This document shows, one piece after another, positions 27,593-37,146 of a stretch of DNA of 64,000 nucleotides. Source of the DNA: Pontibacter ramchanderi (GTDB taxonomy: Bacteria; Bacteroidota; Bacteroidia; Cytophagales; Hymenobacteraceae). The notes under the pieces are model-generated. The model had not been told where the DNA came from, did no database searches, and saw only the letters and a program-made list of their open reading frames with translations. Positions within the stretch are counted from its first letter, which is position 1. Each line of letters opens with the position of its first letter. The position numbers were made by a program, and so were the translations under genes. The DNA lies in assembly GCF_002846395.1 (NCBI RefSeq), contig NZ_PJMU01000002.1, forward strand, positions 62,001 to 126,000, given 5' to 3'.

Positions 27593-28023
27593 ACATCCCC
27601 CTGCCCCCTTCGAAGGGGGACTTTTCAGCTACTACTTAATGTACAGGTATGAGCTTCGTAGTTGCAGTTTAGCTATACCGGGTCCAACCACCCCCGCCCC
27701 TCCTTATCCAAGGAGGGGAGCCTGTGACTACTACTCCAAGGTATAAGCATTGTAGGTTACTCCACCTCATAATCCACTGGCAGGTATAGCAAAACTAACT
27801 TGCACCTGAGCAATGAAACAGACATCTGTGCCGTGTGCTCAAACGACGATTTTGTGTTTGAGCGGTCAGCGAGTGGGGGTAGGGGCCCTCGATTCAAAAT
27901 CGTCTTGATTTTTTTGCTTACTGGGGGTAGGGGCCCTCTTTCTTTTCATCAAGGAAAAAAGTAAGGCCCGCCCGGCCAGGGCAAAAGCCAGCTATGAAAC
28001 ACATTAGGTGGCTATACCTGCAA
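27593..28023. repeat. Intergenic repeat element, copy B (about 430 bp)
   Basis: This is the second copy of the element at 3163-3588, in the same orientation and with the same block order. Both copies lie between convergent genes, close to a terminator on the left and a strong hairpin on the right. Copy B has an internal duplication of part of the fourth block (ggggtaggggccctc at about 27876-27890 and again at 27923-27937). I see no gene in 27545-28043. Confidence 0.85.
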
Positions 28024-28043
28024 CAGCCGCTGCTACAAAGCAA

Positions 28044-28077
28044 AACAGGTCCCGCCTATACCTAGACGGGACCTGTT
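28044..28077 (-). terminator. Hairpin terminator after alanine dehydrogenase
   Basis: An 11-bp stem aacaggtcccg / cgggacctgtt (28044-28054, 28067-28077) is followed, read on the minus strand, by ttttgcttt. It lies 30 bp past the stop codon of the dehydrogenase gene. Confidence 0.75.
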
Positions 28078-28107
28078 CTGTTATACCTAATAGCTATACG
28101 CTATACC

Positions 28108-29334
28108 TTAATTCCTCACCGCAATCATCAACCCCAGCTCCTTATACCGCATCCCAAACTTCTTGGCGATCTGCGAATTCGTCAGGCTGCCCTTGTAGAT
28201 ATACACGCCGCTGCGATAGTGCTCGTTCATGAACAGCACCTCGTTGATGCCCCCGAACTTGGAAATCTCCGTGAAGATCGGGGTGAAAATATTGCTGAGC
28301 GCTGTAGAGGCAGTGCGGGGCACACGCGAAGCAATATTCGGCACACAGTAGTGGATGATGTCGTATTTTCGGAAGATCGGACGGCTATGCGAGGTCAGCT
28401 CGGAAGTTTCGAAGCAGCCTCCCTGGTCGATGCACACATCGATGATGATGGAACCTGGGTTCATCTGGGCGACCACCTCCTCCTCGACCATGCAGGCCAT
28501 GCGTCCTTCTTCGGCCACCAGCGCGCCAATCACCACATCGGCGTTTTTGAGTTCGTGGTGCAAAATGGTTTTGTCCAGCGTAGAGGTAAAGATAGGCTGG
28601 CCAATGTTATGCTTCAGGCGGCGCAGCTTGTAGATGTGGTTGTCAAACACCTTCACTTCTGCTCCCAGTCCGAGGGCGGCGCGGGCGGCGTATTCGGCCA
28701 CTGTACCGGCACCCATGATCACGACTTTGGACGGGGCCACACCGGTTATACCTCCCAGAATAATTCCCTTACCATCGTTGCTGCTGCTCAGGTACTCCGC
28801 TGCGATCAGCATGGCCGAACTGCCGGCTATCTCGCTCATGGCACGCACCACGGGCTTCGATTCCGACTTGTCGCGGATCAACTCAAAAGAGATGGCATTT
28901 ATCTTTTTTCGGAGCAGGGCATTGATGTAGTCGGAGGTCAGGTTGCCGAAGTGCAGGGCAGAGATCAGCGTCTGGCCGGGGCGCAAGTACTCGATCTCAT
29001 CGTAAGTGGGCGGTGCAATTTTGAGGATGATGCCGGCTTCGTATACCTCTTTGCAGGAGTACACAATGCGGGCTCCGGCCTCGGAATAATCGTTGTCAGA
29101 GTACTTGGACGGGCCGCCCGCGCCGGTCTCGACCCAGATCTCATGCCCTTGGTCAGTCAGCTGCTTTACAGCATTTGGAGTAAGACCAATGCGGTTTTCC
29201 TGAAACGACGACTCTTTCGGCAGCCCGATAAACAGGCTCTTGTAGCGCTCCTCCACGGCCAGCATCGACTCTTTGGGGTAAAGGGCCTGGCTGGCGGCCA
29301 GCTTTCCTAGTTCAACGGCGAATCTCTCCGTCAT
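28108..29334 (-). CDS. ald: Alanine dehydrogenase
   Basis: The enzyme reversibly oxidises L-alanine to pyruvate and ammonia with NAD. The protein begins properly at ATG 29334 (MTERFAVELGKL); an open frame extends further upstream to 29442, but that part overlaps the tsaE gene and has no family match. Family features are the substrate-binding GLPKESSFQENRIGLTPN and the NAD fold SKVVIMGAGTVAEYAAR. The length of 408 residues fits the longer Bacteroidota form. It starts 2 bp after the tsaE stop, so it shares a transcript with tsaE and porX. Confidence 0.88.
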   Translation of the reverse strand: MTERFAVELGKLAASQALYPKESMLAVEERYKSLFIGLPKESSFQENRIGLTPNAVKQLTDQGHEIWVETGAGGPSKYSDNDYSEAGARIVYSCKEVYEAGIILKIAPPTYDEIEYLRPGQTLISALHFGNLTSDYINALLRKKINAISFELIRDKSESKPVVRAMSEIAGSSAMLIAAEYLSSSNDGKGIILGGITGVAPSKVVIMGAGTVAEYAARAALGLGAEVKVFDNHIYKLRRLKHNIGQPIFTSTLDKTILHHELKNADVVIGALVAEEGRMACMVEEEVVAQMNPGSIIIDVCIDQGGCFETSELTSHSRPIFRKYDIIHYCVPNIASRVPRTASTALSNIFTPIFTEISKFGGINEVLFMNEHYRSGVYIYKGSLTNSQIAKKFGMRYKELGLMIAVRN

Positions 29335-29336
29335 GC

Positions 29337-29783
29337 TTATACACGGTTTATGGTCATGGTGCGCTCCTCGCCTTCGGTGGCGGTTTGCAGCTTTACCAGC
29401 AGGTAATGCTCCGGCAACAGGTTCGGGATCATGGACGGCCACTCGATCAGGCAGGTATGGCCGGAATCGAAATACTCCAGCGCCCCGATATTGAGTGCCT
29501 CACGCTCCTCATTAATCCTATAAAAGTCAAAATGATAGATTAGGTTCCCTTTGGTTGTTTCGTACTCGTTCACCAGGGCAAAAGTCGGGCTGCTCACGTT
29601 CTCCTGCACGCCCATTTGCCGGCAAAGCTCTTTGATGAGCGTGGTCTTACCTGCTCCCATGGGGCCTTCAAACAAAACGATAGGCTCCTCGCGGGCCTCC
29701 TCCAAAAGCACAGAAGCCGCCGCCGGCAGGTCAGCCAACGACGACATCTTCATACTTCTCTTCTCAACTCCTGTGTTATACAT
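29337..29783 (-). CDS. tsaE: tRNA threonylcarbamoyladenosine biosynthesis ATPase TsaE
   Basis: TsaE is the ATPase partner of TsaB and TsaD that makes the t6A modification at position 37 of ANN-decoding tRNAs. The Walker A motif GPMGAGKTT spans residues 40-48, and NVSSPTFALVNEY and YHFDFYRI are family signatures. The ATG at 29783 overlaps the porX stop by 8 bp, so translation is probably coupled. A start ten or twelve residues later (MKMSSL) is possible. Confidence 0.93.
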   Translation of the reverse strand: MYNTGVEKRSMKMSSLADLPAAASVLLEEAREEPIVLFEGPMGAGKTTLIKELCRQMGVQENVSSPTFALVNEYETTKGNLIYHFDFYRINEEREALNIGALEYFDSGHTCLIEWPSMIPNLLPEHYLLVKLQTATEGEERTMTINRV

Positions 29784-31338
29784 TCTTAGGCGTCAGTGTC
29801 ACAAACGGTATAATGCACTCCTCCAGCGACACCCCGCCATGCTGGAAGGTGTCCTTGTAGTAGTTCACGTAGTAGTTATAGTTATTTGGGTATGCGAAGA
29901 AGTAGTCCTCGATCGCGAATACAAACGTAGTGGAAACGTTGGCCTTTGGCAAGAAAAATCGCTCCGGCTTGCGCACCGTAAACACATCTTTGTCGGTGTA
30001 ACCGAGGTTCTTACCGTGCTTATACCTTAAGTTGGTGTTCGTCTGGCGGTCGCCGATGATCTTGAACGGGCGCTTCACCCGAATCGTGCCGTGGTCGGTC
30101 GTGATGATCAATCGGGCCTTTCGATCGGCAATGAGCTTCAGCATCTCGAACAAAGGCGAGTGGATGAACCATGAGCGCGTGATGGAACGGTAAGCTGACT
30201 CGTCCGGCGCCAGTTCGCGCACCATGTTGCTGTCCGTGCGGGCATGCGAGAGCATATCCACGAAGTTGTACACGATCACGTTCAGCTTGTTGTTGTCTAG
30301 GTTGTTGAACTTGCTGTTCAGGTCTTTGCCAGCCGCCGGGTTCGTAATTTTATGGTAGCTGTGCTTTTCAGAAATGCGATTCTGCTGCAGCTGTATCTCC
30401 AAAAAATCGGGCTCGTTCAGGTTCTTACCTTCCTCCTCGTCATCGCTCACCCACAGGTTCGGGTACTTTTTCATGATCTCCGTCGGCATCATCCCCGAAA
30501 AGATCGCATTACGGGCGTAAGCGGTGGTGGTAGGCAGAATGGAGTAGAACATCTCCTCTGAGTCCACCGTGAAGTACTCGGAAATGAGCGGCTCCAGCAC
30601 CTTCCACTGATCGTAGCGCAGGTTATCGATCAGCACAAAATACACCGGCTTGTCCGACTCCTTCATCATCGGGAAAACCCGCTCGCGGAACAACTGGTGC
30701 GACATCATCGGCGCGTCGTCCGATTCTTTGTTGATCCAGTCTTCGTAGTTGTCCATGATAAACTTGGCGAAGTTGGAGTTGGCTTCGTCTTTCTGCATGT
30801 TGATCACGTCGGCCATGCTCTTGTTCTCGGTCTCGTCGATCTCGAGCTCCCAGTATACTAGCTTTTTGTAGATGTCGGCCCACTCGTTCGGGCTCAGGCG
30901 CTCACCAAAGGCCATACCCAACTGGCGGAAGTCGCGCTGGTAGCTCATATTCGTCTTTTCAGACACCAGGCGCTTGTTTTCCAGCGTCTTTTTAACAGAA
31001 AGCAGAATCTGGCTTGGGTTGAGCGGCTTGATCAGGTAATCAGAAATCTTGGAGCCAATGGCCTCCTCCATGATGTGCTCCTCCTCGCTCTTGGTGATCA
31101 TGATCACGGGCATGGCCGGACGAATGGTCTTGATCTCGTTCAGCGTCTCCAAACCGCTGATACCGGGCATGTTCTCATCGAGGAACACCACGTCGTAAGC
31201 TTGTTCCTGCACTTTCTCGATAGCGTCGGTTCCGCTGTTTACCGGGGTAATGTCGTAGCCCCTTTCTTCAAGGAAAAGAATGTGTGGCTTGAGCAGGTCG
31301 ATTTCGTCATCGGCCCATAAAATCGTATATCTTTGCAT
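29776..31338 (-). CDS. porX: PorX: response regulator with PglZ/alkaline phosphatase-like domain
   Basis: Residues 1-125 are a response-regulator receiver with the phosphoacceptor in VVFLDENMPG (D54), acidic pocket D10-D11 and Lys in LIKPLNPS. The remaining residues form a PglZ-type phosphatase domain: VLIDNLRYDQW, ILPTTTAYARNAIFSGMMP (nucleophile Thr region) and ITTDHGTI. This pairing is PorX, the regulator paired with sensor PorY in Porphyromonas that controls type IX secretion genes. The 520-residue length is typical. It belongs with the adhesin/PorP pair elsewhere in the window. The gene is first in a porX-tsaE-ald unit. Confidence 0.93.
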   Translation of the reverse strand: MQRYTILWADDEIDLLKPHILFLEERGYDITPVNSGTDAIEKVQEQAYDVVFLDENMPGISGLETLNEIKTIRPAMPVIMITKSEEEHIMEEAIGSKISDYLIKPLNPSQILLSVKKTLENKRLVSEKTNMSYQRDFRQLGMAFGERLSPNEWADIYKKLVYWELEIDETENKSMADVINMQKDEANSNFAKFIMDNYEDWINKESDDAPMMSHQLFRERVFPMMKESDKPVYFVLIDNLRYDQWKVLEPLISEYFTVDSEEMFYSILPTTTAYARNAIFSGMMPTEIMKKYPNLWVSDDEEEGKNLNEPDFLEIQLQQNRISEKHSYHKITNPAAGKDLNSKFNNLDNNKLNVIVYNFVDMLSHARTDSNMVRELAPDESAYRSITRSWFIHSPLFEMLKLIADRKARLIITTDHGTIRVKRPFKIIGDRQTNTNLRYKHGKNLGYTDKDVFTVRKPERFFLPKANVSTTFVFAIEDYFFAYPNNYNYYVNYYKDTFQHGGVSLEECIIPFVTLTPKNV

Positions 31339-31564
31339 AGTTTTATTTGTTGCGCGCTGTTAATAAGTAGCTTTATTTTAATTGGTTACACCACAGCTAA
31401 ATCAAAACAGGTATAAATTGTTTACTATACCTGCCCCTGAAAGTTTCCGGTTACCTGAACGCAAACATAAGCGCACAGATTGCGGTTGATGCTTAAAGCT
31501 GACTGGCCCCGTAGGAGCAACCAATTAACGATTAGCAATTTAACAATTAAAAACCTCGGTTTTT

Positions 31565-32797
31565 GTGAATAAGAAAAAAATATTAAACGACCCTGTATAC
31601 GGTTTCATCACGGTGCCGTCTGAATTACTGTTCGACATCATCGACCACCCTTACTTTCAGCGCCTGCGCCGGATCAAGCAGCTTGGCCTGACCGAAATGG
31701 TATACCCGGGCGCTTTGCATACCCGTTTTCACCATGCTTTGGGGGCGATGCACCTGATGAACCTGGCTCTGAACACACTGCGCGGCAAAAACAACGAGAT
31801 ATCCGACGCCGAGTTTGAGGCCTCTCTTATCGCCATTCTTTTGCACGACGTGGGCCACGGGCCTTTTTCGCATGCCCTGGAGACGGCCATTTTTCAGGAA
31901 GTGCACCACGAGCACCTCTCACTGCACATCATGCACTTGCTTAACGAAGAGTTCGGTGGCAGATTGAGCCTGGCCATCAAAATCTTTACTGATACCTACG
32001 AGCGCCGCTTTTTTCACCAACTCGTATCAAGCCAGCTCGACGTGGATCGCCTCGACTACCTGAACCGCGATAGCTTCTATACTGGTGTATACGAAGGAAA
32101 GATCGGTGCCGACCGTCTGATCAAGATGCTCGACGTGGCCAACGACAAACTGGTGGTGGAGGAAAAGGCCATTTACAGCATTGAGAACTTTTTGGTGAGC
32201 CGCCGTCTGATGTACTGGCAGGTATACCTGCACAAAACCGTGATCAGTGCCGAGCACATGGTGTTGCGCACCGTGCAGCGCGCCCGCGAACTTCTGCAGC
32301 AAGGTGTAGACGTTCCGGCCAGCTCCTGCCTCAAGTTTTTCCTGTCGTCCAACCTCACCATGGAAGATTTCCTGAACGACAGCAGTATACTGGCCCGCTT
32401 CGTTTCGCTCGACGACCACGACGTATGGAGCGGCATCAAGGAATGGGCCAATCACCCCGACCCTGTTATTTCCTACCTTTCCAAAAGCATTCTCAGCCGC
32501 CGCTTGTTTAAGGTTTACATCTCCAGCAAGCCGATTGATGAGGAGATGATGTTGGGTATAAGCGAGTTGGTGCAGGAGCGCTTTCAGGTGCACCCAGAGG
32601 ACGTGAAATACCTGATGATCTCGGGCCGCATCAGCAACAACGCCTACCAGGCCGAAGGACAGTCGATTGATGTGCTAACCAAAACCGGCTATGTGGTGAA
32701 TGCGGCGGATGCCTCGGACCTACCTAATATACAGGCGTTAAGCAATAAAGTGGAGAAATACTTTGTCTGTTACCCGAAAGAAGTGGCCGCCCTGTAA
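31565..32797 (+). CDS. HD-domain phosphohydrolase (dGTPase-like)
   Basis: The 410-residue protein starts at GTG 31565 and begins with NDPVYGFITVP, usual for this subfamily. The HD metal site is built from RFHHALG (about residue 58) and LLHDVGHGPFSH (about 97), with a later Asp in LDVDRLDYLNRDSFYTG. Such proteins hydrolyse phosphate esters of nucleotides and in several cases act as dNTP triphosphohydrolases, but the substrate here is unproven. In Bacteroidota this gene commonly stands beside lpxD, as it does here (140 bp away). Confidence 0.85.
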   Translation: MNKKKILNDPVYGFITVPSELLFDIIDHPYFQRLRRIKQLGLTEMVYPGALHTRFHHALGAMHLMNLALNTLRGKNNEISDAEFEASLIAILLHDVGHGPFSHALETAIFQEVHHEHLSLHIMHLLNEEFGGRLSLAIKIFTDTYERRFFHQLVSSQLDVDRLDYLNRDSFYTGVYEGKIGADRLIKMLDVANDKLVVEEKAIYSIENFLVSRRLMYWQVYLHKTVISAEHMVLRTVQRARELLQQGVDVPASSCLKFFLSSNLTMEDFLNDSSILARFVSLDDHDVWSGIKEWANHPDPVISYLSKSILSRRLFKVYISSKPIDEEMMLGISELVQERFQVHPEDVKYLMISGRISNNAYQAEGQSIDVLTKTGYVVNAADASDLPNIQALSNKVEKYFVCYPKEVAAL

Positions 32798-32882
32798 AAC
32801 GAAGTAATTGGACTTGCACAGGATTTGCTTGTGCTCTCCGTAATCTGCTGCAGAATATGGCGGTGCAGCGTAAAGTTTTTAG

Positions 32883-32891
32883 TAAGTTTGC
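32883..32891 (+). promoter_or_regulatory. Candidate -7 element (TAAGTTTGC) of lpxD
   Basis: A full TAnnTTTG match 46 bp before the lpxD ATG; no TTG at -33 spacing. Confidence 0.55.
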
Positions 32892-32937
32892 GCCCCCAAT
32901 GGGTAGCACATTTTATTTTTTGCTCTAATTTTACAAG

Positions 32938-33960
32938 ATGGAATTCACTATTCAACAGATTGCGGACCTTTTGAAGGGAGAAGTTGAAGGAGACAATACA
33001 GTAAAGGTCAGCACATTAGCCAAAATTGAGGAGGCCCAACAAGGAGCTCTCGCGTTTTTGTCTAACCTAAAATATGAACCCTATCTTTATACTACCGGAG
33101 CAAGTGCGGTGATCGTGTCGGACAAACTGGAGCTCAAAAAGCCCGTTTCCGCCTCCCTTATCCGTGTAGCCGATCCATATTCCAGTTTTTCAACCTTGCT
33201 GGCCTATTACCAACAGGCTGTGCTCGCCTCTAAAGTGGGCGTAGAAGAGCCTTGCTTTATGGGCGTTGGCAGCGAAATTGGCGAAGGCCACTACCGCGGC
33301 GCCTTTTCTTACATTGGCAACAACTGCAAGATCGGCCAGAATGTACGCATCTATCCACAGGCGTACATCGGCGATAATTGCACCATAGGCGACAACACCA
33401 CCATTTTTGCAGGCGCCAAGTTATACGCCAATACCGTAGTGGGCGCTAACTGTACCCTGCACGCCGGCGTGGTGCTGGGCAGCGACGGCTTCGGCTTCGC
33501 CCCTCAACCTGACGGAACTTACAAAAACGTACCCCAGATCGGCAATGTAGTACTGGAAGACGACGTGAACATCGGCGCCAACACCACTATCGATTGCGCC
33601 ACCATGGGCTCTACCATTATCCGCAAAGGCACTAAGATCGATAACCTTGTGCAGGTTGCCCATAACGTGGAAGTTGGCCAGCACACCGTTATCGCCTCGC
33701 AGACAGGCATTTCCGGTTCCACCAAAATAGGCAGCAACTGCGTTATTGCCGGGCAGGTAGGCATCGTAGGCCATATCAGCATTGCCGACAAAACCACCAT
33801 CGGAGCGCAGTCAGGCGTTTCCAAGTCCGTGAAAGAGTCAGGCACCGTCATTCAGGGTTCCCCTGCCTTCGACTACAAACAAAACCTCAAAGCCATTACC
33901 GTGTTCCGCAAGCTGCCGGAATTACAGCGTGTTTTAGACGAATTGAAAGAGAAGAATTAA
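32938..33960 (+). CDS. lpxD: UDP-3-O-acylglucosamine N-acyltransferase
   Basis: LpxD adds the N-linked hydroxyacyl chain to UDP-3-O-acylglucosamine, the third step of lipid A synthesis. The N-terminal about 100 residues bind uridine. A left-handed helix of hexapeptide repeats follows (for example [20 protein letters not shown], about 120 onwards), with the catalytic-His segment in [22 protein letters not shown]. The length of 340 residues is standard. A -7 element lies just upstream, and lpxC/fabZ and lpxA follow in order. Confidence 0.95.
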   Translation: MEFTIQQIADLLKGEVEGDNTVKVSTLAKIEEAQQGALAFLSNLKYEPYLYTTGASAVIVSDKLELKKPVSASLIRVADPYSSFSTLLAYYQQAVLASKVGVEEPCFMGVGSEIGEGHYRGAFSYIGNNCKIGQNVRIYPQAYIGDNCTIGDNTTIFAGAKLYANTVVGANCTLHAGVVLGSDGFGFAPQPDGTYKNVPQIGNVVLEDDVNIGANTTIDCATMGSTIIRKGTKIDNLVQVAHNVEVGQHTVIASQTGISGSTKIGSNCVIAGQVGIVGHISIADKTTIGAQSGVSKSVKESGTVIQGSPAFDYKQNLKAITVFRKLPELQRVLDELKEKN

Positions 33961-33998
33961 GATTTCAGGTACTTGCTGTGCTCTGCCAATAATTAAAA

Positions 33999-34030
33999 TT
34001 GGCAGGCAGTATATAAAATCTTAAGTTTGC
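33999..34030 (+). promoter_or_regulatory. Promoter of lpxC/fabZ-lpxA (TTG-N20-TAAGTTTGC)
   Basis: TTG at 33999-34001 and TAAGTTTGC at 34022-34030 are 20 bp apart, matching the -33/-7 consensus of this phylum. The -33 TTG lies within the right arm of an 8-bp hairpin (ctgccaat / attggcag, 33983-34005) that may end the lpxD transcript or compete with the promoter. Confidence 0.75.
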
Positions 34031-34120
34031 ACTCGCAATACGCTCTACGCTGTAAGTCTGCTCATACTCTGTGCCCTACAGTTGCGAAGGTATCGCTACA
34101 AGTTAACAACGAAACATTAA

Positions 34121-35515
34121 ATGAATTATAAACAGCACACTATCAAGGGTCCGGTTACTGTATCGGGCATTGGATTGCATACGGGCGTTGTGTCGAACAT
34201 GACGTTTAAGCCTGCTCCTGCAAACCATGGCTACAAGTTTCAGCGCATCGACCTCGAGGGCCAGCCCATCGTGAACGTGGACGTGGACAATGTGGTGGAC
34301 CTTTCGCGTGGCACAACCATCGAGCAGAACGGTGCCCGTGTAAATACCGTGGAGCACACGCTGGCTGCACTGGTAGGCCTGCAGATCGACAATGTGCTGA
34401 TTGAGCTCGACGGACCGGAACCTCCGATCATGGACGGCTCATCCATTGAGTTTGTGAAAGCGCTCATCTCGGTTGGCGTACAGGAGCAGAACGCCCTGCG
34501 CAACTACTTCGAGATAACGGAAGGCGTGAGCTACAAAGATGAAAAGCGTGGTGTTGAAATTGCCGCTCTACCCCTCGACGACTACCGCCTGACGGTAATG
34601 GTGGACTACAATTCGCCCGTATTGGGCAGCCAGCATGCCTCTATCACCGACATGAACCAGTTCGAGGATGAGATCGCCCCTTGCCGCACCTTCTGCTTCC
34701 TGCACGAGCTGGAAGCGCTTTATAAGCAAAACCTGATCAAAGGCGGCGACCTGGACAATGCCATCGTGATCGTGGACCGCGTGGTAGAGGACGGAGAACT
34801 GTCGTACCTGGCCGATTTGCTGGGCAAGAAAAAGGTGAGCGTGGAGGAAGAGGGCATTCTGAACAACACAGAGCTCCGCTTCAAAAACGAGATGGCCCGC
34901 CACAAGCTGCTCGACCTGATGGGCGACCTGGCCCTTATCGGCCGCCCGATCAAAGGACAGATCCTGGCCGCAAGACCCGGACATGCCGCCAACATCGCTT
35001 TCGCGCGCCGTGTAAAGAAATTGATACAGGAGGCTTCCATCAAGACTGTACCTACTTACGATCCGAAAAAGCCGGCGGTGATGGATATCAACCAGATCGC
35101 GGCCACTTTGCCGCACCGTTACCCCTTCCTGCTGATAGACAAAATCATCCATCTGGACGAAACCACTGTAACGGGCGTTAAGAACGTGACCATGAACGAG
35201 CCTTTCTTCCAAGGGCACTTCCCTGGCAACCCAGTGCTGCCCGGCGTGATCCAGATCGAGGCAATGGCCCAGACGGGTGGTATCCTGGTGCTGAACACGG
35301 TGGAGAATCCGGAAGACTACTGGACTTATTTCCTGGGTATAGACCGTTGCCGCTTTAAGCGCAAAGTTATACCTGGTGATACCATAATATTTAAATGTGA
35401 ATTGCTTGCCCCTGTGAAACGGGGTATTGCCAAGATGAGTGGTCAGGCCTTTGTGGGTGGCCAACTGGTAATGGAGGCAGAGATGTCGGCAAGTATAGTA
35501 AAGAAAGACGCATGA
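34121..35515 (+). CDS. lpxC/fabZ: Bifunctional UDP-3-O-acyl-GlcNAc deacetylase / 3-hydroxyacyl-ACP dehydratase
   Basis: Residues about 1-300 are LpxC, the zinc deacetylase that commits UDP-3-O-acyl-GlcNAc to lipid A: TIKGPVTVSGIGLHTG at the start, zinc His in VNTVEHTLAAL and the second zinc/catalytic part in FKNEMARHKLLDLMGDLAL. Residues about 318-464 are FabZ, the dehydratase of fatty acid elongation: ATLPHRYPFLLIDKI (catalytic His) and FFQGHFPGNPVLPG (His-containing FabZ core). The fusion is well known in Bacteroidota. The last bases overlap the lpxA ATG (ATGA). Confidence 0.95.
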   Translation: MNYKQHTIKGPVTVSGIGLHTGVVSNMTFKPAPANHGYKFQRIDLEGQPIVNVDVDNVVDLSRGTTIEQNGARVNTVEHTLAALVGLQIDNVLIELDGPEPPIMDGSSIEFVKALISVGVQEQNALRNYFEITEGVSYKDEKRGVEIAALPLDDYRLTVMVDYNSPVLGSQHASITDMNQFEDEIAPCRTFCFLHELEALYKQNLIKGGDLDNAIVIVDRVVEDGELSYLADLLGKKKVSVEEEGILNNTELRFKNEMARHKLLDLMGDLALIGRPIKGQILAARPGHAANIAFARRVKKLIQEASIKTVPTYDPKKPAVMDINQIAATLPHRYPFLLIDKIIHLDETTVTGVKNVTMNEPFFQGHFPGNPVLPGVIQIEAMAQTGGILVLNTVENPEDYWTYFLGIDRCRFKRKVIPGDTIIFKCELLAPVKRGIAKMSGQAFVGGQLVMEAEMSASIVKKDA

Positions 35516-36303
35516 ATCAGCCATTAGCATACATCCACCCAGAGGCTAAAATTGCCCAAAATGTGGTCGTAGAGCCTTTTTCCACTATTTACAAGAATGT
35601 AGAGATAGGAGAAGGCACCTGGATCGGTCCGAACGTGACCATCATGGAAGGCGCACGCATTGGCAAGAACTGCAAGATATACCCCGGTGCCGTTATTTCT
35701 TCTGTGCCGCAGGACCTGAAGTTCGCCGGTGAAGAGACAACCGCCATTATTGGTGACAATACCGTGATCAGAGAATGTGTGACCATCAGCCGCGGCACCA
35801 TCGACAAGATGAAGACCGTAGTGGGCAGCAATTGCCTGATCATGTCTTACGCACATATTGCACACGACTGTATTGTGGGAAACAACTGCATCGTGGTAAA
35901 CGCTGTGCAGATGGCCGGCCACGTGGAGATGGGCGACTACGCCATCATTGGAGGGTCTAGCGCCGTGCACCAGTTTGTAAAGATCGGTGCCCACGCCATG
36001 ATATCGGGTGGCTCCCTGGTGCGTAAAGATGTGCCTCCTTTCGTGAAGGCAGCACGCGAGCCGCTTACTTATGCCGGCATCAACTCCATCGGCCTGCGCC
36101 GCAGAGGCTTCAACAGTGAGCAAATCAACGAGGTGCAGCAGATCTACCGCATCCTGTTCATGAGCGGCAACAACACCACCGAGGCACTGGACAAGATTGA
36201 ACTGGAGATGGCGCCAAGCCGTGAGCGTGACGAGATCATCAATTTTGTGCGCAACTCCGGACGTGGTATCATCAAGAGCTATTTCTCTAAAGATGCAAAT
36301 TAA
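35512..36303 (+). CDS. lpxA: UDP-N-acetylglucosamine O-acyltransferase
   Basis: LpxA starts lipid A synthesis by moving a 3-hydroxyacyl chain from ACP to UDP-GlcNAc. The 263-residue protein consists of hexapeptide repeats (VEIGEGTWIGPNVTIMEGAR onward), the catalytic-His loop YAHIAHDCIVGNNC and the helical end with GLRRRGF. The start overlaps the lpxC/fabZ stop by 4 bp, showing translational coupling; the end overlaps the next gene by 11 bp. Confidence 0.95.
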   Translation: MNQPLAYIHPEAKIAQNVVVEPFSTIYKNVEIGEGTWIGPNVTIMEGARIGKNCKIYPGAVISSVPQDLKFAGEETTAIIGDNTVIRECVTISRGTIDKMKTVVGSNCLIMSYAHIAHDCIVGNNCIVVNAVQMAGHVEMGDYAIIGGSSAVHQFVKIGAHAMISGGSLVRKDVPPFVKAAREPLTYAGINSIGLRRRGFNSEQINEVQQIYRILFMSGNNTTEALDKIELEMAPSRERDEIINFVRNSGRGIIKSYFSKDAN

Positions 36304-36931
36304 CCTAAGCAATTTAGGTAAACGCTACAATTACGAGTGGATTTTCCGGAACCTGACCTATACCTTAGAGTCAGGCACCTCTTATGCCATACTGGGGCAT
36401 AATGGGTCCGGTAAATCCACTCTTCTTACTGTTATAGCCGGTCATAACCTGCACTCCGAGGGCGAGATCACGTATCTGCTAAGCGGTAAACCTGTTGCGC
36501 CGGACAAAGCCTATCGCGAACTCTCGCTCACGGCACCTTATCTTGAACTGGTAGAGGAATTTACGCTGCTGGAGATGATCGACTTCCATACCCGCTTCAA
36601 ACCGCTGCGCAATAACCTTTCGCACGAACAGCTGGTAGAGCGGATGGGGCTGCAGAAGTCACGCAACAAGTATGTGAAGGACTTCTCGTCAGGTATGAAA
36701 CAGCGTCTGAAACTTGGCCTGGCCATTTACTCCGACACCAAGCTGCTGGTGCTTGATGAGCCTACCACCAATCTCGACCAGGAGGGCGTGAGCTGGTACC
36801 AGGAGCACGTTGCTGCCAACAAGGCAGGCCGCTTGATTATAGTAGGGTCTAACATTGTGCACGAATACAGTTTCTGCGACCAGCACCTCTACATCACGGA
36901 TTATCACGCGCAGGCCAGGCAAGCTCGTTGA
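36293..36931 (+). CDS. ABC transporter ATP-binding subunit
   Basis: The true start is the ATG at 36293 (MQINLSNLGKRYNYEWIF), inside the lpxA end; a longer open frame reaches back to 36197 but is lpxA read in another frame. The 212-residue ATPase has Walker A GHNGSGKST, signature FSSGMKQRLKL and Walker B LLVLDEPTTNLD. No permease is adjacent, so the transported compound is unknown. Position after lpxA suggests an envelope-related job, a common arrangement in this phylum. Confidence 0.88.
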   Translation: MQINLSNLGKRYNYEWIFRNLTYTLESGTSYAILGHNGSGKSTLLTVIAGHNLHSEGEITYLLSGKPVAPDKAYRELSLTAPYLELVEEFTLLEMIDFHTRFKPLRNNLSHEQLVERMGLQKSRNKYVKDFSSGMKQRLKLGLAIYSDTKLLVLDEPTTNLDQEGVSWYQEHVAANKAGRLIIVGSNIVHEYSFCDQHLYITDYHAQARQAR

Positions 36932-37146
36932 TCGTTAATTGTTGATCGAGTTGCTTTAAATTGTAGTCTATTTTCGAATAACTGCCCCATCTTAGGGTGG
37001 TCTTTTCTGAAAGTGTTTCGGTTATCCATCCCGGATATCCAACAGGAAATCACAAGCAACGATAAAGGCATAACGAATAACGAAAAAGTTACCAATTTAC
37101 AGTTAAGGTGCCTAAATTTGTAAGATATAATACTTAACCAGATACC

